This document shows positions 18,314 through 27,219 of a DNA stretch of 64,000 nt, one piece after another (the stretch's first letter is position 1; each line of letters opens with the position of its first letter). The DNA comes from Cryobacterium lactosi. GTDB lineage: Bacteria; Actinomycetota; Actinomycetes; Actinomycetales; Microbacteriaceae. The stretch lies in assembly GCF_004403945.1 (NCBI RefSeq), contig NZ_SOHM01000049.1, forward strand, positions 32,666 to 96,665, in the 5' to 3' direction. The translations under genes and the position numbers were made by a program. The notes under the pieces are model-generated. The model did no database searches and was not told where the DNA came from. It saw only the letters and a list, made by a program, of their open reading frames with translations.

Positions 18314-20719
18314 ATGATCGAGAACCTGACCTTGCTGGAAAAAGCCGCGATGCTGAGCGGCAAGAACATCTGGGAGAGTCGCCCCATTCCGCGCTACGGC
18401 GTGCCCTCTTTCTTCATGTCGGATGGCCCGCACGGTGTGCGCAAGCAGCTTGGCTCCTCCGACCACTTGGGCATCAATGCCTCACAGCAGGCCACCTGCT
18501 TTCCCACAGCAGCCACGGTCGCCAATAGCTGGGACCCGGTGCTCGCCGAGCTGATCGGTGAAGCCCTAGGCGAGGAGGCGGCCAGCCTCGACGTGGACGT
18601 GCTGCTCGGTCCCGGTCTTAACATCAAGCGCAGCCCGCTCTGCGGCCGTAACTTCGAGTACTTTTCCGAAGACCCCTACCTGGCCGGCAAGATGGCCGCC
18701 GGCTACGTGCGCGGCATCCAGTCCCAAGGCGTCGCGGCCACCCCCAAGCATTTTGCGGTGAACAGTCAAGAGTCGCGCCGCATGACCACCGACTCGGTGC
18801 TGGATGAACGTACGTTACGGGAAATTTTCCTCACCGCGTTCGAGATCGTGGTGCGCGAGGCAGAACCCCGTGCCTTGATGACCAGTTACAACCTCGTGAA
18901 CGGGGTGTACGCCAACGAGAACGCGTTCCTGCTACAGAAGGTACTACGTGACGAGTGGGGCTTCGACGGCGCCGTGATCACCGACTGGGGTGGCGGAAAC
19001 GACGCTGTCGAGGGAGCACGCAACGGCAGCGCGCTTGAAATGCCCTCGCCCGGCCTGGACTCCGTTCGCCAGCTCGTCGCTGCTGTCGAAAACGGCGCCC
19101 TTCCAGAAGCCGAGCTGGATGCTCGGGTGCGCGAGGTCATCGAGCTCGGCTTGGCCTTCCGCTCGCCGCTCGACCCCGTGGCACCGCTGGATGTGCAGGG
19201 CCACCACCAGCTCGCTCAGCGAGCGGCCGAACAGAGTATCGTGCTGCTCAAGAACGATGGGCACTTGTTGCCGTTGGCCCCCGGCACTCGAGTGGCGGTG
19301 ATCGGCGATTTCGCCGAGACGCCACGCTACCAGGGCGCCGGCTCGTCCCTGGTGAACCCCACCCAGCTCACCACCACCCTGCAGGCGATCGGGACCGCCG
19401 ACCTGAAACTAGTGGACTTCGCCCGCGGCTTCGACCGGCACGGCGCCGCCGACGAAGAGCTCGCCGCCGAGGCGGTACTCGCCGCCAGGTCCTCCGACGT
19501 CGTGCTGCTCTACCTGGGACTCGACGAGATCAGCGAATCAGAGGGTCTGGACCGCAGCGACATGCGGATGGCCCCCAACCAGCTGGCGCTGCTCACCCGG
19601 CTGCATGCGGCGAATCCCAACATTGTCGTGGTGCTCAGTGCCGGCAGCGCCGTGGAGATCCCCTGGCTGGACGACTGCGCGGCCCTGGTGCACGGCTACC
19701 TAGCCGGCCAGGCCGGCGCCGCCGCGCTACTCAACGTGATCACCGGCGCGGTCAACCCGTCGGGCAAGCTCGCCGAGACTTACCCAGTCCGGCACGAAGA
19801 CACCCCAGCGTTCCACTACTTTCCCGGCACCGAGCGCACCGCCGAGTACCGCGAAGGCCCGTACGTGGGCTACCGCTACTACGACACCGCCAACGTCCCG
19901 GTGCGTTTCCCCTTCGGCTTCGGCCTGAGCTACACCGAGTTTGCTTACAGCGACCTCACCGTCACCGATACCGCCGTATGTTTCACAGTGAAGAACACCG
20001 GCGCCGTCGACGGGGCGGAGATCGCGCAGCTCTACATCGGCCGCAACGGCACCGGCGTTCACCGCCCCACAAAAGAGCTCAAAGGCTTCATCAAGGTGCC
20101 CCTGGCCGCGGGCGAGAAACGGGCCGTAACGATCCCGCTGGATGACAAGGCCTTCCGCCACTTCGACGTTGCGAGCGGCGCCTGGCAGGTGGAGTCCGCC
20201 GAGTACACGGTGCACGTCGGAGCGAGTCTGTCCGACATTCGTCTGACCGGCATTCTTGCCGTTCAGGGCACCATCGCCCCAGTCGCGCCTACGGTGCCGG
20301 GTCCCTATGACACCGGGCTGATCACTGATGTCTCCGACGCCCACTTCGCCGCCCTGCTGGGACATGAGATTCCCGCGGCCCGCTGGACCCCGGGGCCGCT
20401 CGGCCTCAATGACGCCCTTTGCCAGATGCGCGATGCCGAGAGCGTGCTGGCCCGGCTGGCCTTTCGTATCCTCAATCGGCTGCTCAGAAAGAGCGAGGCC
20501 GCGCACAAGCCCGACCTCAACCTGCTCTTCCTGTACAATATGCCGTTCCGTGCCATCGCGAAGATGACGAACGGTGCCGTCAGCCTGCAGATGGTGGAGT
20601 CCATGCTGCTGATCGTGAACGGCCACTTCGCCCGCGGTGCCGGCGCTCTGATCCGTGGTTATCTGCATAACCGCCGCGCCAATACCCAGACCCGCAAGGC
20701 GCTCCGGGCCGGTGCCTGA
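18314..20719 (+). CDS. glycoside hydrolase family 3, cytoplasmic, with C-terminal extension
   Basis: An 801-residue GH3 in the usual domain order: TIM barrel (about 1-290) with GPGLNIKRSPLCGRNFEYF, KHFAVNSQE and nucleophile D224 in AVITDWGG; alpha/beta domain (about 300-520); fibronectin-III-like domain ending near 655. A further ~140 residues (660-801) contain ITDVSDAHFAALLGHEIP and a hydrophobic helical tail. The same kind of tail occurs on some GH3 beta-glucosidases but its role is unclear. There is no signal peptide. ATG 18314 starts the family-typical ENLTLLEKAAMLSG; the open frame upstream is not conserved in character. A GtrA-like gene and a GT2 gene follow on the same strand. Confidence 0.9.
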   Translation: MIENLTLLEKAAMLSGKNIWESRPIPRYGVPSFFMSDGPHGVRKQLGSSDHLGINASQQATCFPTAATVANSWDPVLAELIGEALGEEAASLDVDVLLGPGLNIKRSPLCGRNFEYFSEDPYLAGKMAAGYVRGIQSQGVAATPKHFAVNSQESRRMTTDSVLDERTLREIFLTAFEIVVREAEPRALMTSYNLVNGVYANENAFLLQKVLRDEWGFDGAVITDWGGGNDAVEGARNGSALEMPSPGLDSVRQLVAAVENGALPEAELDARVREVIELGLAFRSPLDPVAPLDVQGHHQLAQRAAEQSIVLLKNDGHLLPLAPGTRVAVIGDFAETPRYQGAGSSLVNPTQLTTTLQAIGTADLKLVDFARGFDRHGAADEELAAEAVLAARSSDVVLLYLGLDEISESEGLDRSDMRMAPNQLALLTRLHAANPNIVVVLSAGSAVEIPWLDDCAALVHGYLAGQAGAAALLNVITGAVNPSGKLAETYPVRHEDTPAFHYFPGTERTAEYREGPYVGYRYYDTANVPVRFPFGFGLSYTEFAYSDLTVTDTAVCFTVKNTGAVDGAEIAQLYIGRNGTGVHRPTKELKGFIKVPLAAGEKRAVTIPLDDKAFRHFDVASGAWQVESAEYTVHVGASLSDIRLTGILAVQGTIAPVAPTVPGPYDTGLITDVSDAHFAALLGHEIPAARWTPGPLGLNDALCQMRDAESVLARLAFRILNRLLRKSEAAHKPDLNLLFLYNMPFRAIAKMTNGAVSLQMVESMLLIVNGHFARGAGALIRGYLHNRRANTQTRKALRAGA

Positions 20720-20773
20720 GTTGCCGTCGCCCGAGGCGTCACCCACCTTTAGCATCCCAATAGAGAGATTCTG

Positions 20774-21421
20774 ATGATCACCCGCATCAAGGCCAGTTGG
20801 TCAGCCTTCGTCGAGAAGCGTCCCGCCATCGCTCAATTCATCGTCTTCACCGTGCTCAGCATTGGTATGACCGTACTGCAGCTCATTATGATGCCGGTCA
20901 TCAAGTGGATCTTCGGTATGACCAGCCTCGTTGACACCGGATTCCAGGTTCTGCCGGTCGCCACGAACTTCGACGGCAGCACCTACTACCTCTTTGACTA
21001 CGCCGCGGGCGCCCTCCCGCTCGGCGGCGGCGGCCTGGCCTACTTCCTGGCGGTTCAGATCACCCTGGCCATCGCCCAGGTGATCAACTTCTTTGCCCAG
21101 CGCAACATCACCTTCAAGTCCAACAGCAGCCCGTGGGTGGCGGCGTTCTGGTACTCCGCCGCGTATATCGTCATCAGCTTCGGCGCTGCGGCGCTGCAGG
21201 GCCTCTATAAGGCGCCGGTCTACGAGCTGCTGATCTCTACCTGGGGCCTCGGCGCCAGCGGTGAGGCGCTCGCTGACGTGATCACTATGCTCATTAACGC
21301 AATCATCTCGTTCTGGGTGTTCTTCCCCATTTTCAAGGTGATCTTCAAGCGCGAGCCCGACTTGGAAGACGGCCCCACCGGCGCAGCTCGGCACGTCGAG
21401 ATCGGGAGCGCACAGCGGTGA
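20774..21421 (+). CDS. GtrA-like membrane protein with enlarged loop (paralogue 2)
   Basis: A 215-residue four-helix membrane protein paralogous to the one at 17284. The signature NFFAQRNITFKS is clear, and the long loop after helix 1 (GFQVLPVATNFDGSTYYLFDY) is again present. It lies between the GH3 gene and the GT2 glycosyltransferase gene; the GT2 ATG follows 7 nt after its stop. In O-antigen and arabinogalactan systems GtrA-type proteins work with a GT2 enzyme to deliver lipid-linked sugars, and the pairing here points the same way. Confidence 0.75.
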   Translation: MITRIKASWSAFVEKRPAIAQFIVFTVLSIGMTVLQLIMMPVIKWIFGMTSLVDTGFQVLPVATNFDGSTYYLFDYAAGALPLGGGGLAYFLAVQITLAIAQVINFFAQRNITFKSNSSPWVAAFWYSAAYIVISFGAAALQGLYKAPVYELLISTWGLGASGEALADVITMLINAIISFWVFFPIFKVIFKREPDLEDGPTGAARHVEIGSAQR

Positions 21422-21428
21422 CACTGAG

Positions 21429-22445
21429 ATGAAGACCCTTTCTGTCGTGGTGCCCTGCTACAACTCGGCCGACTACATGCGGCGGTGCCTGGATTCCCTA
21501 GTAATCGGGGGAACCGATGTCGAGATACTCGTGATCAACGACGGCTCCACCGACCGGACCGGTGAGATCGCCGACGACTACCAAGCCAGGTTCCCTGGCA
21601 TCGTGCGGGCCATCCACAAGCCGAATGGCGGGCACGGTTCGGCCATCAACACAGGCATCGACGAGGCTACCGGCCAACACATTAAGGTCGTCGACAGCGA
21701 TGACTGGGTGGATGCGGATTCCTACGCAGCCATCCTGGCAACCCTGAACGGCTTCGCCGACGACGGCGACGAGCTCGACATGATGCTGAGCAACTTCGTC
21801 TACGAAAAGGTGGGCAAGCGCATCACCCACGTGGTGCGCTACCGCAGCGCCCTCCCGCGGGGCCGCCTGTTCGGCTGGGACGAAGTGGGCCGGTTCCGGC
21901 CGACCCAGTACATTCTGATGCACGCTCTGATCTACCGCACCCAACTACTCCGTGACTGCGGACTGCGCCTGCCAGAACACACCTTCTACGTCGACAACCT
22001 GTACGCATTCGTTCCGCTGCCGCACGTCCGCACCCTGTTCTATCTCGACGTGGACTTCTATCGGTATTTCATCGGCCGGGAAGGGCAGTCGGTGAACGAG
22101 ACGGTAATGATCCGCCGCATCGACCAGCAGATCCGGGTGAACCGTCTGATGCAGCAGAATCTGCCTGCCATCGACGAGGTGCCGCCGCCGCTGCACGCTT
22201 ACATGCTGCACTACTTCTCGATCATCTGCGGGGTCACGTCGATGATGCTGATCCGATCGGGCACTGCCGAGAGCTTCGCGAAAAAGAAAGAGTTCTGGAG
22301 CGCTCTGCGGCAGGAGCAACCCCGGCTGCACCGGCGGATGCGACGCCGCCCGGTCGCGCAGATCACCAACCTCCCCGGCCGCGCCGGTCGTGGTGTGTCG
22401 GTGTGCGCCTACCTCTTGATGCGGCGGGTGGTCGGCTTCAATTGA
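21429..22445 (+). CDS. family 2 glycosyltransferase
   Basis: A 338-residue GT-A fold transferase. The N-terminus LSVVVPCYNSADYMRRC and the VINDGSTDRT element bind the nucleotide sugar; VVDSDDW supplies the metal-binding DxD. NGGHGSAINTGI is typical of the family. There are no clear membrane helices, so it would act at the cytoplasmic face, probably on a lipid-linked acceptor. It closes the LytTR-headed glycan cluster and lies 7 nt after the GtrA-like gene. Acceptor and donor are unknown. Confidence 0.88.
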   Translation: MKTLSVVVPCYNSADYMRRCLDSLVIGGTDVEILVINDGSTDRTGEIADDYQARFPGIVRAIHKPNGGHGSAINTGIDEATGQHIKVVDSDDWVDADSYAAILATLNGFADDGDELDMMLSNFVYEKVGKRITHVVRYRSALPRGRLFGWDEVGRFRPTQYILMHALIYRTQLLRDCGLRLPEHTFYVDNLYAFVPLPHVRTLFYLDVDFYRYFIGREGQSVNETVMIRRIDQQIRVNRLMQQNLPAIDEVPPPLHAYMLHYFSIICGVTSMMLIRSGTAESFAKKKEFWSALRQEQPRLHRRMRRRPVAQITNLPGRAGRGVSVCAYLLMRRVVGFN

Positions 22446-22483
22446 GCCGGGGACTGTGCCTTCAACTAGCAGGGAGGCGGCCT

Positions 22484-22501
22484 TGCGGGTCAGCACCCGC
22501 A
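22484..22501 (+). terminator. short hairpin after the GT2 gene
   Basis: TGCGGGT-CAGC-ACCCGCA, a perfect 7-bp stem with a 4-base loop, 39 bp after the GT2 stop. There is no T-run. It is a plausible end of the glycan cluster transcript. Confidence 0.45.
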
Positions 22502-22635
22502 GCACGAATCAGTTGTCTTCGGCGTGGACGGTGGCCGAGCCGCCGTAATGCTCGGCTGCGTGGCGGCGAGTGCGTTGAGCATGGGTGGGAAGTCGCGCTA
22601 CTTCGGGCGTACTTGAAGACCGTCGGTAAGGAGAC

Positions 22636-22968
22636 TTGGCTGCACGTCAGTTAGACCACCCCCGCGCTACAAATGCCAAACGGTTCGATGCTGAGATTGC
22701 CGTGGCGAACATCGCGCATCTCATATCGGTATTCACGGTGGTGATGCTGCGAGATCACAGCGGAGCGCCGAAACGCTGTGTCGCGTGCGGCTCTTATCTA
22801 GCCGGCGGTGGGACCTGCGCTCGATGTGGATGGCTGGATGAGTCCCACGTCCCGCATGATCCGCTACCTGAGCTATCACCTGAAGAGATGGCCACAAGGA
22901 TTGGAACGCCTCACACACTGAGCTCCGACGTCAGCACCCTCGTATCGCCACAGCATTTGTCTAGCTGA
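22636..22968 (+). CDS. hypothetical zinc-ribbon-like small protein
   Basis: A possible 110-residue protein with CVACGSYLAGGGTCARCGW, two C-x-x-C knuckles that would bind zinc. The start is uncertain: TTG 22636 follows an AAGGAG too closely, and in-frame GTG 22702 and ATG 22743 are alternatives. No family recognised and no obvious partner; the acidic C-terminal half is unremarkable. Confidence 0.4.
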   Translation: MAARQLDHPRATNAKRFDAEIAVANIAHLISVFTVVMLRDHSGAPKRCVACGSYLAGGGTCARCGWLDESHVPHDPLPELSPEEMATRIGTPHTLSSDVSTLVSPQHLSS

Positions 22969-23064
22969 ATGGGATTACAACTAGGACTACCTCGGTTAAT
23001 TTGATCGAATCGTGCGCGAAAAAAAAGTTATGCGATAGTGTTGACTATATCGAACGGAGCAGAC

Positions 23065-23820
23065 ATGGCAGAGGCAGAAGATCCGCGCAGCTGGATCGAG
23101 AATGAGTTCACGCCCGATATCGCCGCGTACATGCGGCGCGAGTTGCCGCAGGCGCTCATACGCGCGCAGCGTCAGGCTTCCAACGCGCATGACGGCTTCG
23201 ACCCGGAGGGCATTGAGCTGTACGTCTACGGCACGGCGATGTCGCGTGCGGATTACGATCAGATTCGCTCCTGCCTTGCATCGTTGGATACCTTCTCCGT
23301 GGTCCGACCAGAGGGTGCCAAGCGTGATGTCCTGCTGGTCAATGGGAAGGTTATCCTCCCGCTGCGCGTCGGTACGAAAATGCCGAAGCGGATCGACCAG
23401 GTCCGCCTCAAACGGGTTTCCCCATACCGACAGGGGCTCCTCACTGCGACTTCGATGAAGAAGTACGACCACGTCTTTGAGATGTTCAAAGACGAGCCCG
23501 CGGACGAGGACGTCGAACACAACGTTGAGGAAGGTGAGCTGGACTTCCTGAAGTCCGCGGCCGCCCGAAATTCGCTCATCGCCATCTACTACAGCAGCAC
23601 ACCGTCCGGGCTGGGCTCGATGTTCTGGGCGCCGGCAATCTTTGGTGAGAAGAACTACCTCCGTTTCACTGACCCGCGCCGCCTAACCATCGACGACCCC
23701 TCGACCACGCCGCTGGCCCGCCCGAAGCCAATGCCCGCTGACCCCGACGCCTTCGGTGCGGGGGAGCGGCCCCAGACCCCCGCCCGTCTGCGCAAGCCGC
23801 CGCAGCCTGCAGAGGGGTAA
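23065..23820 (+). CDS. unknown protein partnered with an XRE-ImmA/IrrE regulator
   Basis: A 251-residue soluble protein without recognised family. ATG 23065 has GGAG 6 nt upstream. The middle contains VYGTAMSRADYDQIRS and GLGSMFWAPAIFGEKNYL; the last 40 residues are proline-rich and probably disordered. The next gene, an XRE-ImmA protease-regulator, starts 3 nt after its stop, so they are one operon. In such pairs the metalloprotease commonly controls or cleaves its partner, which makes this a candidate effector or antirepressor target, but that is inference only. Confidence 0.7.
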   Translation: MAEAEDPRSWIENEFTPDIAAYMRRELPQALIRAQRQASNAHDGFDPEGIELYVYGTAMSRADYDQIRSCLASLDTFSVVRPEGAKRDVLLVNGKVILPLRVGTKMPKRIDQVRLKRVSPYRQGLLTATSMKKYDHVFEMFKDEPADEDVEHNVEEGELDFLKSAAARNSLIAIYYSSTPSGLGSMFWAPAIFGEKNYLRFTDPRRLTIDDPSTTPLARPKPMPADPDAFGAGERPQTPARLRKPPQPAEG

Positions 23821-23823
23821 GCA

Positions 23824-25008
23824 ATGCGTCGAATAGAGACGACGCCAATCTCGGATGAAACCCTGCAGCAGGTGGCTAGGGCATTCGATCCGGCGCGCCT
23901 CGTGCAAGCGAGGCAGCTGGCGAAGGCCACGAAGGCGAAGTTACAGGAGAGTGTGGGCGTGACAGCCACCGCGATAGGCCAATATGAACGTGGTGAGGTG
24001 CGCCCGCGTGCCGACACCGTCGCGCAACTAGCCATGGCCTTGGCGGTCCCGGTTGGCTTCTTCGCGTACGGGCGCCCTCGGGTTCCACTTGAGATTGCCC
24101 AGGCATCGTTCCGGCGACTGCGGGCGACGTCGGTTTTGCAGCAACAGCAGGCCGTTGCATACGCGGAACAGGTTTGGGAGTTGAGCGCTTACCTCGAGGA
24201 GCATGTGGAGTTCCCCGAACTCGATCTGCCACCGTGGGCGTGGGCCGACGAGACGGAATTACCGGCGTCAATTGATCCAGTCTCGGCGGCACGCTCGCTG
24301 CGGGAGCACTGGGGCCTAGGCATGAAGCCGATTCGTCACCTGGTGGCGGAGATCGAGCGGCACGGGATATTGGTTGTGCTGTTCAGCTTGCGCGAAGAAG
24401 GGGACGACCAGAAGCGTCATATTGATGCGTTCTCGACAATTGCGACCCCGCGGCCGATGATCGTCCTCACGCCGGACAAGGCCGACGATGTGATGCGCCA
24501 TCGTTTTTCTGCTGCGCACGAACTGGGGCATATTGTGCTCCACCGTTGGCACCAGACCCGTGACGCACACATGGAGCGTGAGGCCGATGCGTTTGCGGCG
24601 GAGTTCCTGACTCCCCGTGACGAGATCGGTCGTGAACTTCCGCGCCGATTCAACTTGTCGAGGTTGCAGGAGATCGGTCTGCGTTGGGGAGTCTCGGTGA
24701 AGTCGCTGGTGTTCCGGTCCAAAGAGCTCGAGCTGATATCGGAAGCCACCGCTCGGCGCGCATATCTGACCTTGACCGCTCTTACCCGCGACGGGATCAT
24801 CCGGTCGGAGTCGATTGCCCGTTATGCGGGCGAAGTGCCGGATCTGCTGAAGAACGCTGTCGCCCTGTTGGAGTCCGTCGGGATCACCGTCGCTGAGATC
24901 GCTCGCGCGTTGCAGTGGTCGCCGGCGCACGTCAGAAAGATTGCAGGCATCGACGACCCGAAGCCCCGCCTGTCGTTGGTGCCTCCGCTCCCAAGCAACG
25001 ACGAATGA
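23824..25008 (+). CDS. XRE-family HTH and ImmA/IrrE metallopeptidase fusion
   Basis: A 394-residue protein. N-terminal XRE helix-turn-helix (about 30-85; VTATAIGQYERGEVRPRAD). Central ImmA/IrrE (COG2856) zinc peptidase with H232-E233-x-x-H236 in AAHELGHIVLH and further acidic residues in EREADAFAAEFLTP. The C-terminal 100 residues are helical and include a second possible DNA-binding segment (VAEIARALQWSPAHV). Related proteins cleave repressors on stress (ImmA of ICEBs1) or govern the DNA-damage response (IrrE of Deinococcus). It is co-transcribed with the unknown gene 3 nt upstream. Confidence 0.9.
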   Translation: MRRIETTPISDETLQQVARAFDPARLVQARQLAKATKAKLQESVGVTATAIGQYERGEVRPRADTVAQLAMALAVPVGFFAYGRPRVPLEIAQASFRRLRATSVLQQQQAVAYAEQVWELSAYLEEHVEFPELDLPPWAWADETELPASIDPVSAARSLREHWGLGMKPIRHLVAEIERHGILVVLFSLREEGDDQKRHIDAFSTIATPRPMIVLTPDKADDVMRHRFSAAHELGHIVLHRWHQTRDAHMEREADAFAAEFLTPRDEIGRELPRRFNLSRLQEIGLRWGVSVKSLVFRSKELELISEATARRAYLTLTALTRDGIIRSESIARYAGEVPDLLKNAVALLESVGITVAEIARALQWSPAHVRKIAGIDDPKPRLSLVPPLPSNDE

Positions 25009-25249
25009 CGTCGCCGCGGCATTGAAATGCGGGACGACGAGTTACCGATCCATCTCGTGAGAATCTGGTTCTGGCGCGGCAACCCTCTGGCATGTGGGTG
25101 CAATCCAGGTTCGGCATGTCGAATGGTGTCGCAACGAGGCATCCCATCGGAGTATCGCAGCGGAGCATCGCATTATCTGGAGTGAGACGACAAACGTGAA
25201 ATCGTCGTTTCCGAGATAGTGATTCGATCCATATGGTTTGATATGCCCT

Positions 25250-26086
25250 ATGACTTTGGAATCGACCGGCTCTACACCGGCAGAAACACGGGCTGAGCTC
25301 ACACGGCTCTCCGCGAGAGGGTACACACAGCTGCGCCACGTTCTGGTGCAACTGCCGGATCGGGATGCACCCCGGGCATCCACCCTCGCACGTGTGCTCC
25401 CGGAGCGGAAGCATCGCGCTCTGTTGCTGTACCTGTTGCTGCTGACCTGCTGGCCGTGGCTCGCTGAACGGCGGAAGCCGTTGCAGGCCGACGTCTGGAT
25501 TCGCGCGTTGACTGCACCCGGAGGGTTGACCTGGTCGGCATCAACGTTATCGCGGGCCTGGGCCGATCTTGCCGACCTCGGCCTGGTGACCAAGGAGCGG
25601 GAGCACCGGCTGGTAAGAATCGTTCCGCGCCGCGAAGATGGACAGGCAGAATACGAGATCCCGGGCGGCCGTCGGGACCGGTGGAATACGTACTTCGCGC
25701 TTCCCGATCAGTTCTGGCTGGATGAGCTGTTCGCGAAGCTCTCCCTCCCTGGCTTGGTGATGTTGCTGCTTGTGGCGAAAGAGACCAATGCCAAGCCGGA
25801 GGTGTGGTTCACCTACGAGTCCGCGGAGGAGTGGTACGGGATCAAGCCGAAATCGGCTCAGAACGGCCTCAAGCAGCTCGAGCGCTTGGGAATCGTTCAC
25901 CGCCGTCGGCAGGTGGTGAAGGCCCCCTTGTCGCCCACGGGTGCGACGGTGCGGATGTGGTATTCGCTTACCGGGCCGTATGGCCACGACTCTCGCGCCG
26001 CGCTGCAGCAGCGCGCGATGAAGGAACGTCGGAGGCGGCTCAAACGGGAGAGCGCTCCCGTCACGATCGATGGAGGCCAGTCATGA
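25250..26086 (+). CDS. winged-helix protein coupled to DUF3800
   Basis: A 278-residue protein. Residues about 95-150 (SASTLSRAWADLADLGLVTKERE) and 190-235 (QNGLKQLERLGIVHRRRQV) read as two winged-helix units like those of replication-initiator or MarR-type folds. The C-terminus is very basic. ATG 25250 is used; an in-frame TTG lies at 25238. Its stop overlaps the ATG of the DUF3800 gene, so the two are made together. Likely DNA binding; a plasmid-replication or regulatory role is possible. Confidence 0.65.
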   Translation: MTLESTGSTPAETRAELTRLSARGYTQLRHVLVQLPDRDAPRASTLARVLPERKHRALLLYLLLLTCWPWLAERRKPLQADVWIRALTAPGGLTWSASTLSRAWADLADLGLVTKEREHRLVRIVPRREDGQAEYEIPGGRRDRWNTYFALPDQFWLDELFAKLSLPGLVMLLLVAKETNAKPEVWFTYESAEEWYGIKPKSAQNGLKQLERLGIVHRRRQVVKAPLSPTGATVRMWYSLTGPYGHDSRAALQQRAMKERRRRLKRESAPVTIDGGQS

Positions 26087-26772
26087 CCATTTCACGCATG
26101 TTGTATGTCGACGACTCTGGTTCCGTCGACAGCGGTCTGATCATCTACGGCTGGATCGAGTGCTCGCCTGACCGGTGGCGCAATGGTCTCCGGGCGGTTC
26201 TGGAACTACGGAAGCAGCTCTATCGCGACTACCAGGTCCCGCCGGCTACCGAATTGCACGCGACGAAGTTCGTCAACGGACGGGACCGGATCTCGACCGG
26301 GGGCGATGACGACAAAACTCACTGGAAGACGCTGGGGCGGGCGGTGGCAGTCGAGTGTTTGACGGTGCTGCGCGATTGTCCGGATGTGAAAATTGGCGCC
26401 GTGTGGAGGCGGACCACCGCCAAAGGTCGCGCCTACTACGACGAACGAGGAGCCGTGTACAACGCCCTAGTCGAGATGTGGAACGCGGAGCACCGCTCAT
26501 CGGACAGCTACGCCTTTGTGAGCATGGACGGCAACGGTTCTGACCCCACCTATTTCGATGCTCATCGAGCACTACCCCTGGACACGCGCCACCTTATCGA
26601 GGACCCGATGTTCCACGACTCCAGACGCTCACAGTGGGTACAGATGGCAGATTTGGTTGCGTACACAGTATTTACGCACCTGAACCGGCATGCCGGTAAC
26701 GAGTTCGGCTGGAACTGGTACGAAGACTTCCTGCAGGGGAAAGACCTCGCCGGTGCGCCGGTAGAGCTTTAG
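26083..26772 (+). CDS. DUF3800 family protein (RNase H-like fold)
   Basis: A 229-residue DUF3800 protein: the N-terminal strand MLYVDDSGSVDSG corresponds to the family D-E-S-G motif, and SQWVQMADLVAYTVF near the C-terminus supplies the second acidic residue of the presumed RNase H-like metal site. DUF3800 proteins are widespread on mobile islands and are suspected nucleases of unproven function. GGAGG lies 7 nt before ATG 26083, which overlaps the previous gene by 4 bp. Confidence 0.85.
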   Translation: MTISRMLYVDDSGSVDSGLIIYGWIECSPDRWRNGLRAVLELRKQLYRDYQVPPATELHATKFVNGRDRISTGGDDDKTHWKTLGRAVAVECLTVLRDCPDVKIGAVWRRTTAKGRAYYDERGAVYNALVEMWNAEHRSSDSYAFVSMDGNGSDPTYFDAHRALPLDTRHLIEDPMFHDSRRSQWVQMADLVAYTVFTHLNRHAGNEFGWNWYEDFLQGKDLAGAPVEL

Positions 26773-26786
26773 CCTTAAAACAGCAA

Positions 26787-26817
26787 GACCCGCTAATCCA
26801 CGAGTGTGGGGCGGGTC
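26787..26817. terminator. hairpin after the DUF3800 gene
   Basis: GACCCGC at 26787-26793 pairs with GCGGGTC at 26811-26817 around a 17-base loop that itself contains CCAC/GTGG. It lies 14 bp after the stop. No T-run. Confidence 0.5.
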
Positions 26818-27105
26818 CGCAACATCATTATGCGGGCCACCCATCGATTTGTCAACTCTTGTTGTCGAGAAATTGCTTTGATCAGCATTTTCATTTCGCC
26901 GATAATAATGATTATGTCAACAAGTAGCCGACATCTTCGCATTGGGCGCGAATACGCCGGCTCGGTCGACCTCCCCTACGCGGCGCGGATCCACCCGTCT
27001 GCACGATGACGCTGGAGTGCTCGCGGAGTGGTGGGGTTGCTCATTACTGGAGTGATGATGTCGCCCGATGGAGTGTTTGATCAAGGATTTCATCCTTCCG
27101 CTTGA

Positions 27106-27219
27106 CAGGTATTCGAGCTGCGCGATGCCCTGACCGGCACCAGCGCCGAGACGCTCACGAACCGACTAAACCTACGGGCTCGTGACGAAGACCGCGCATG
27201 CCGATCTGTAGCGCGTTGA
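27106..27219 (+). pseudogene. fragment resembling an HxlR-family HTH regulator
   Basis: The frame reads FELRDALTGTSAETLTNRL, closely like the recognition region of HxlR regulators (FNELRRAL-GIS-TLT-RL). No start, no upstream helix and no downstream wing survive. The rest of 26818-27316 shows no other feature. Confidence 0.35.

Noticed and set aside
19727..20755. long minus-strand open frame (342 codons)
   Set aside because: Antisense to the GH3 gene; no family resemblance or ribosome site.
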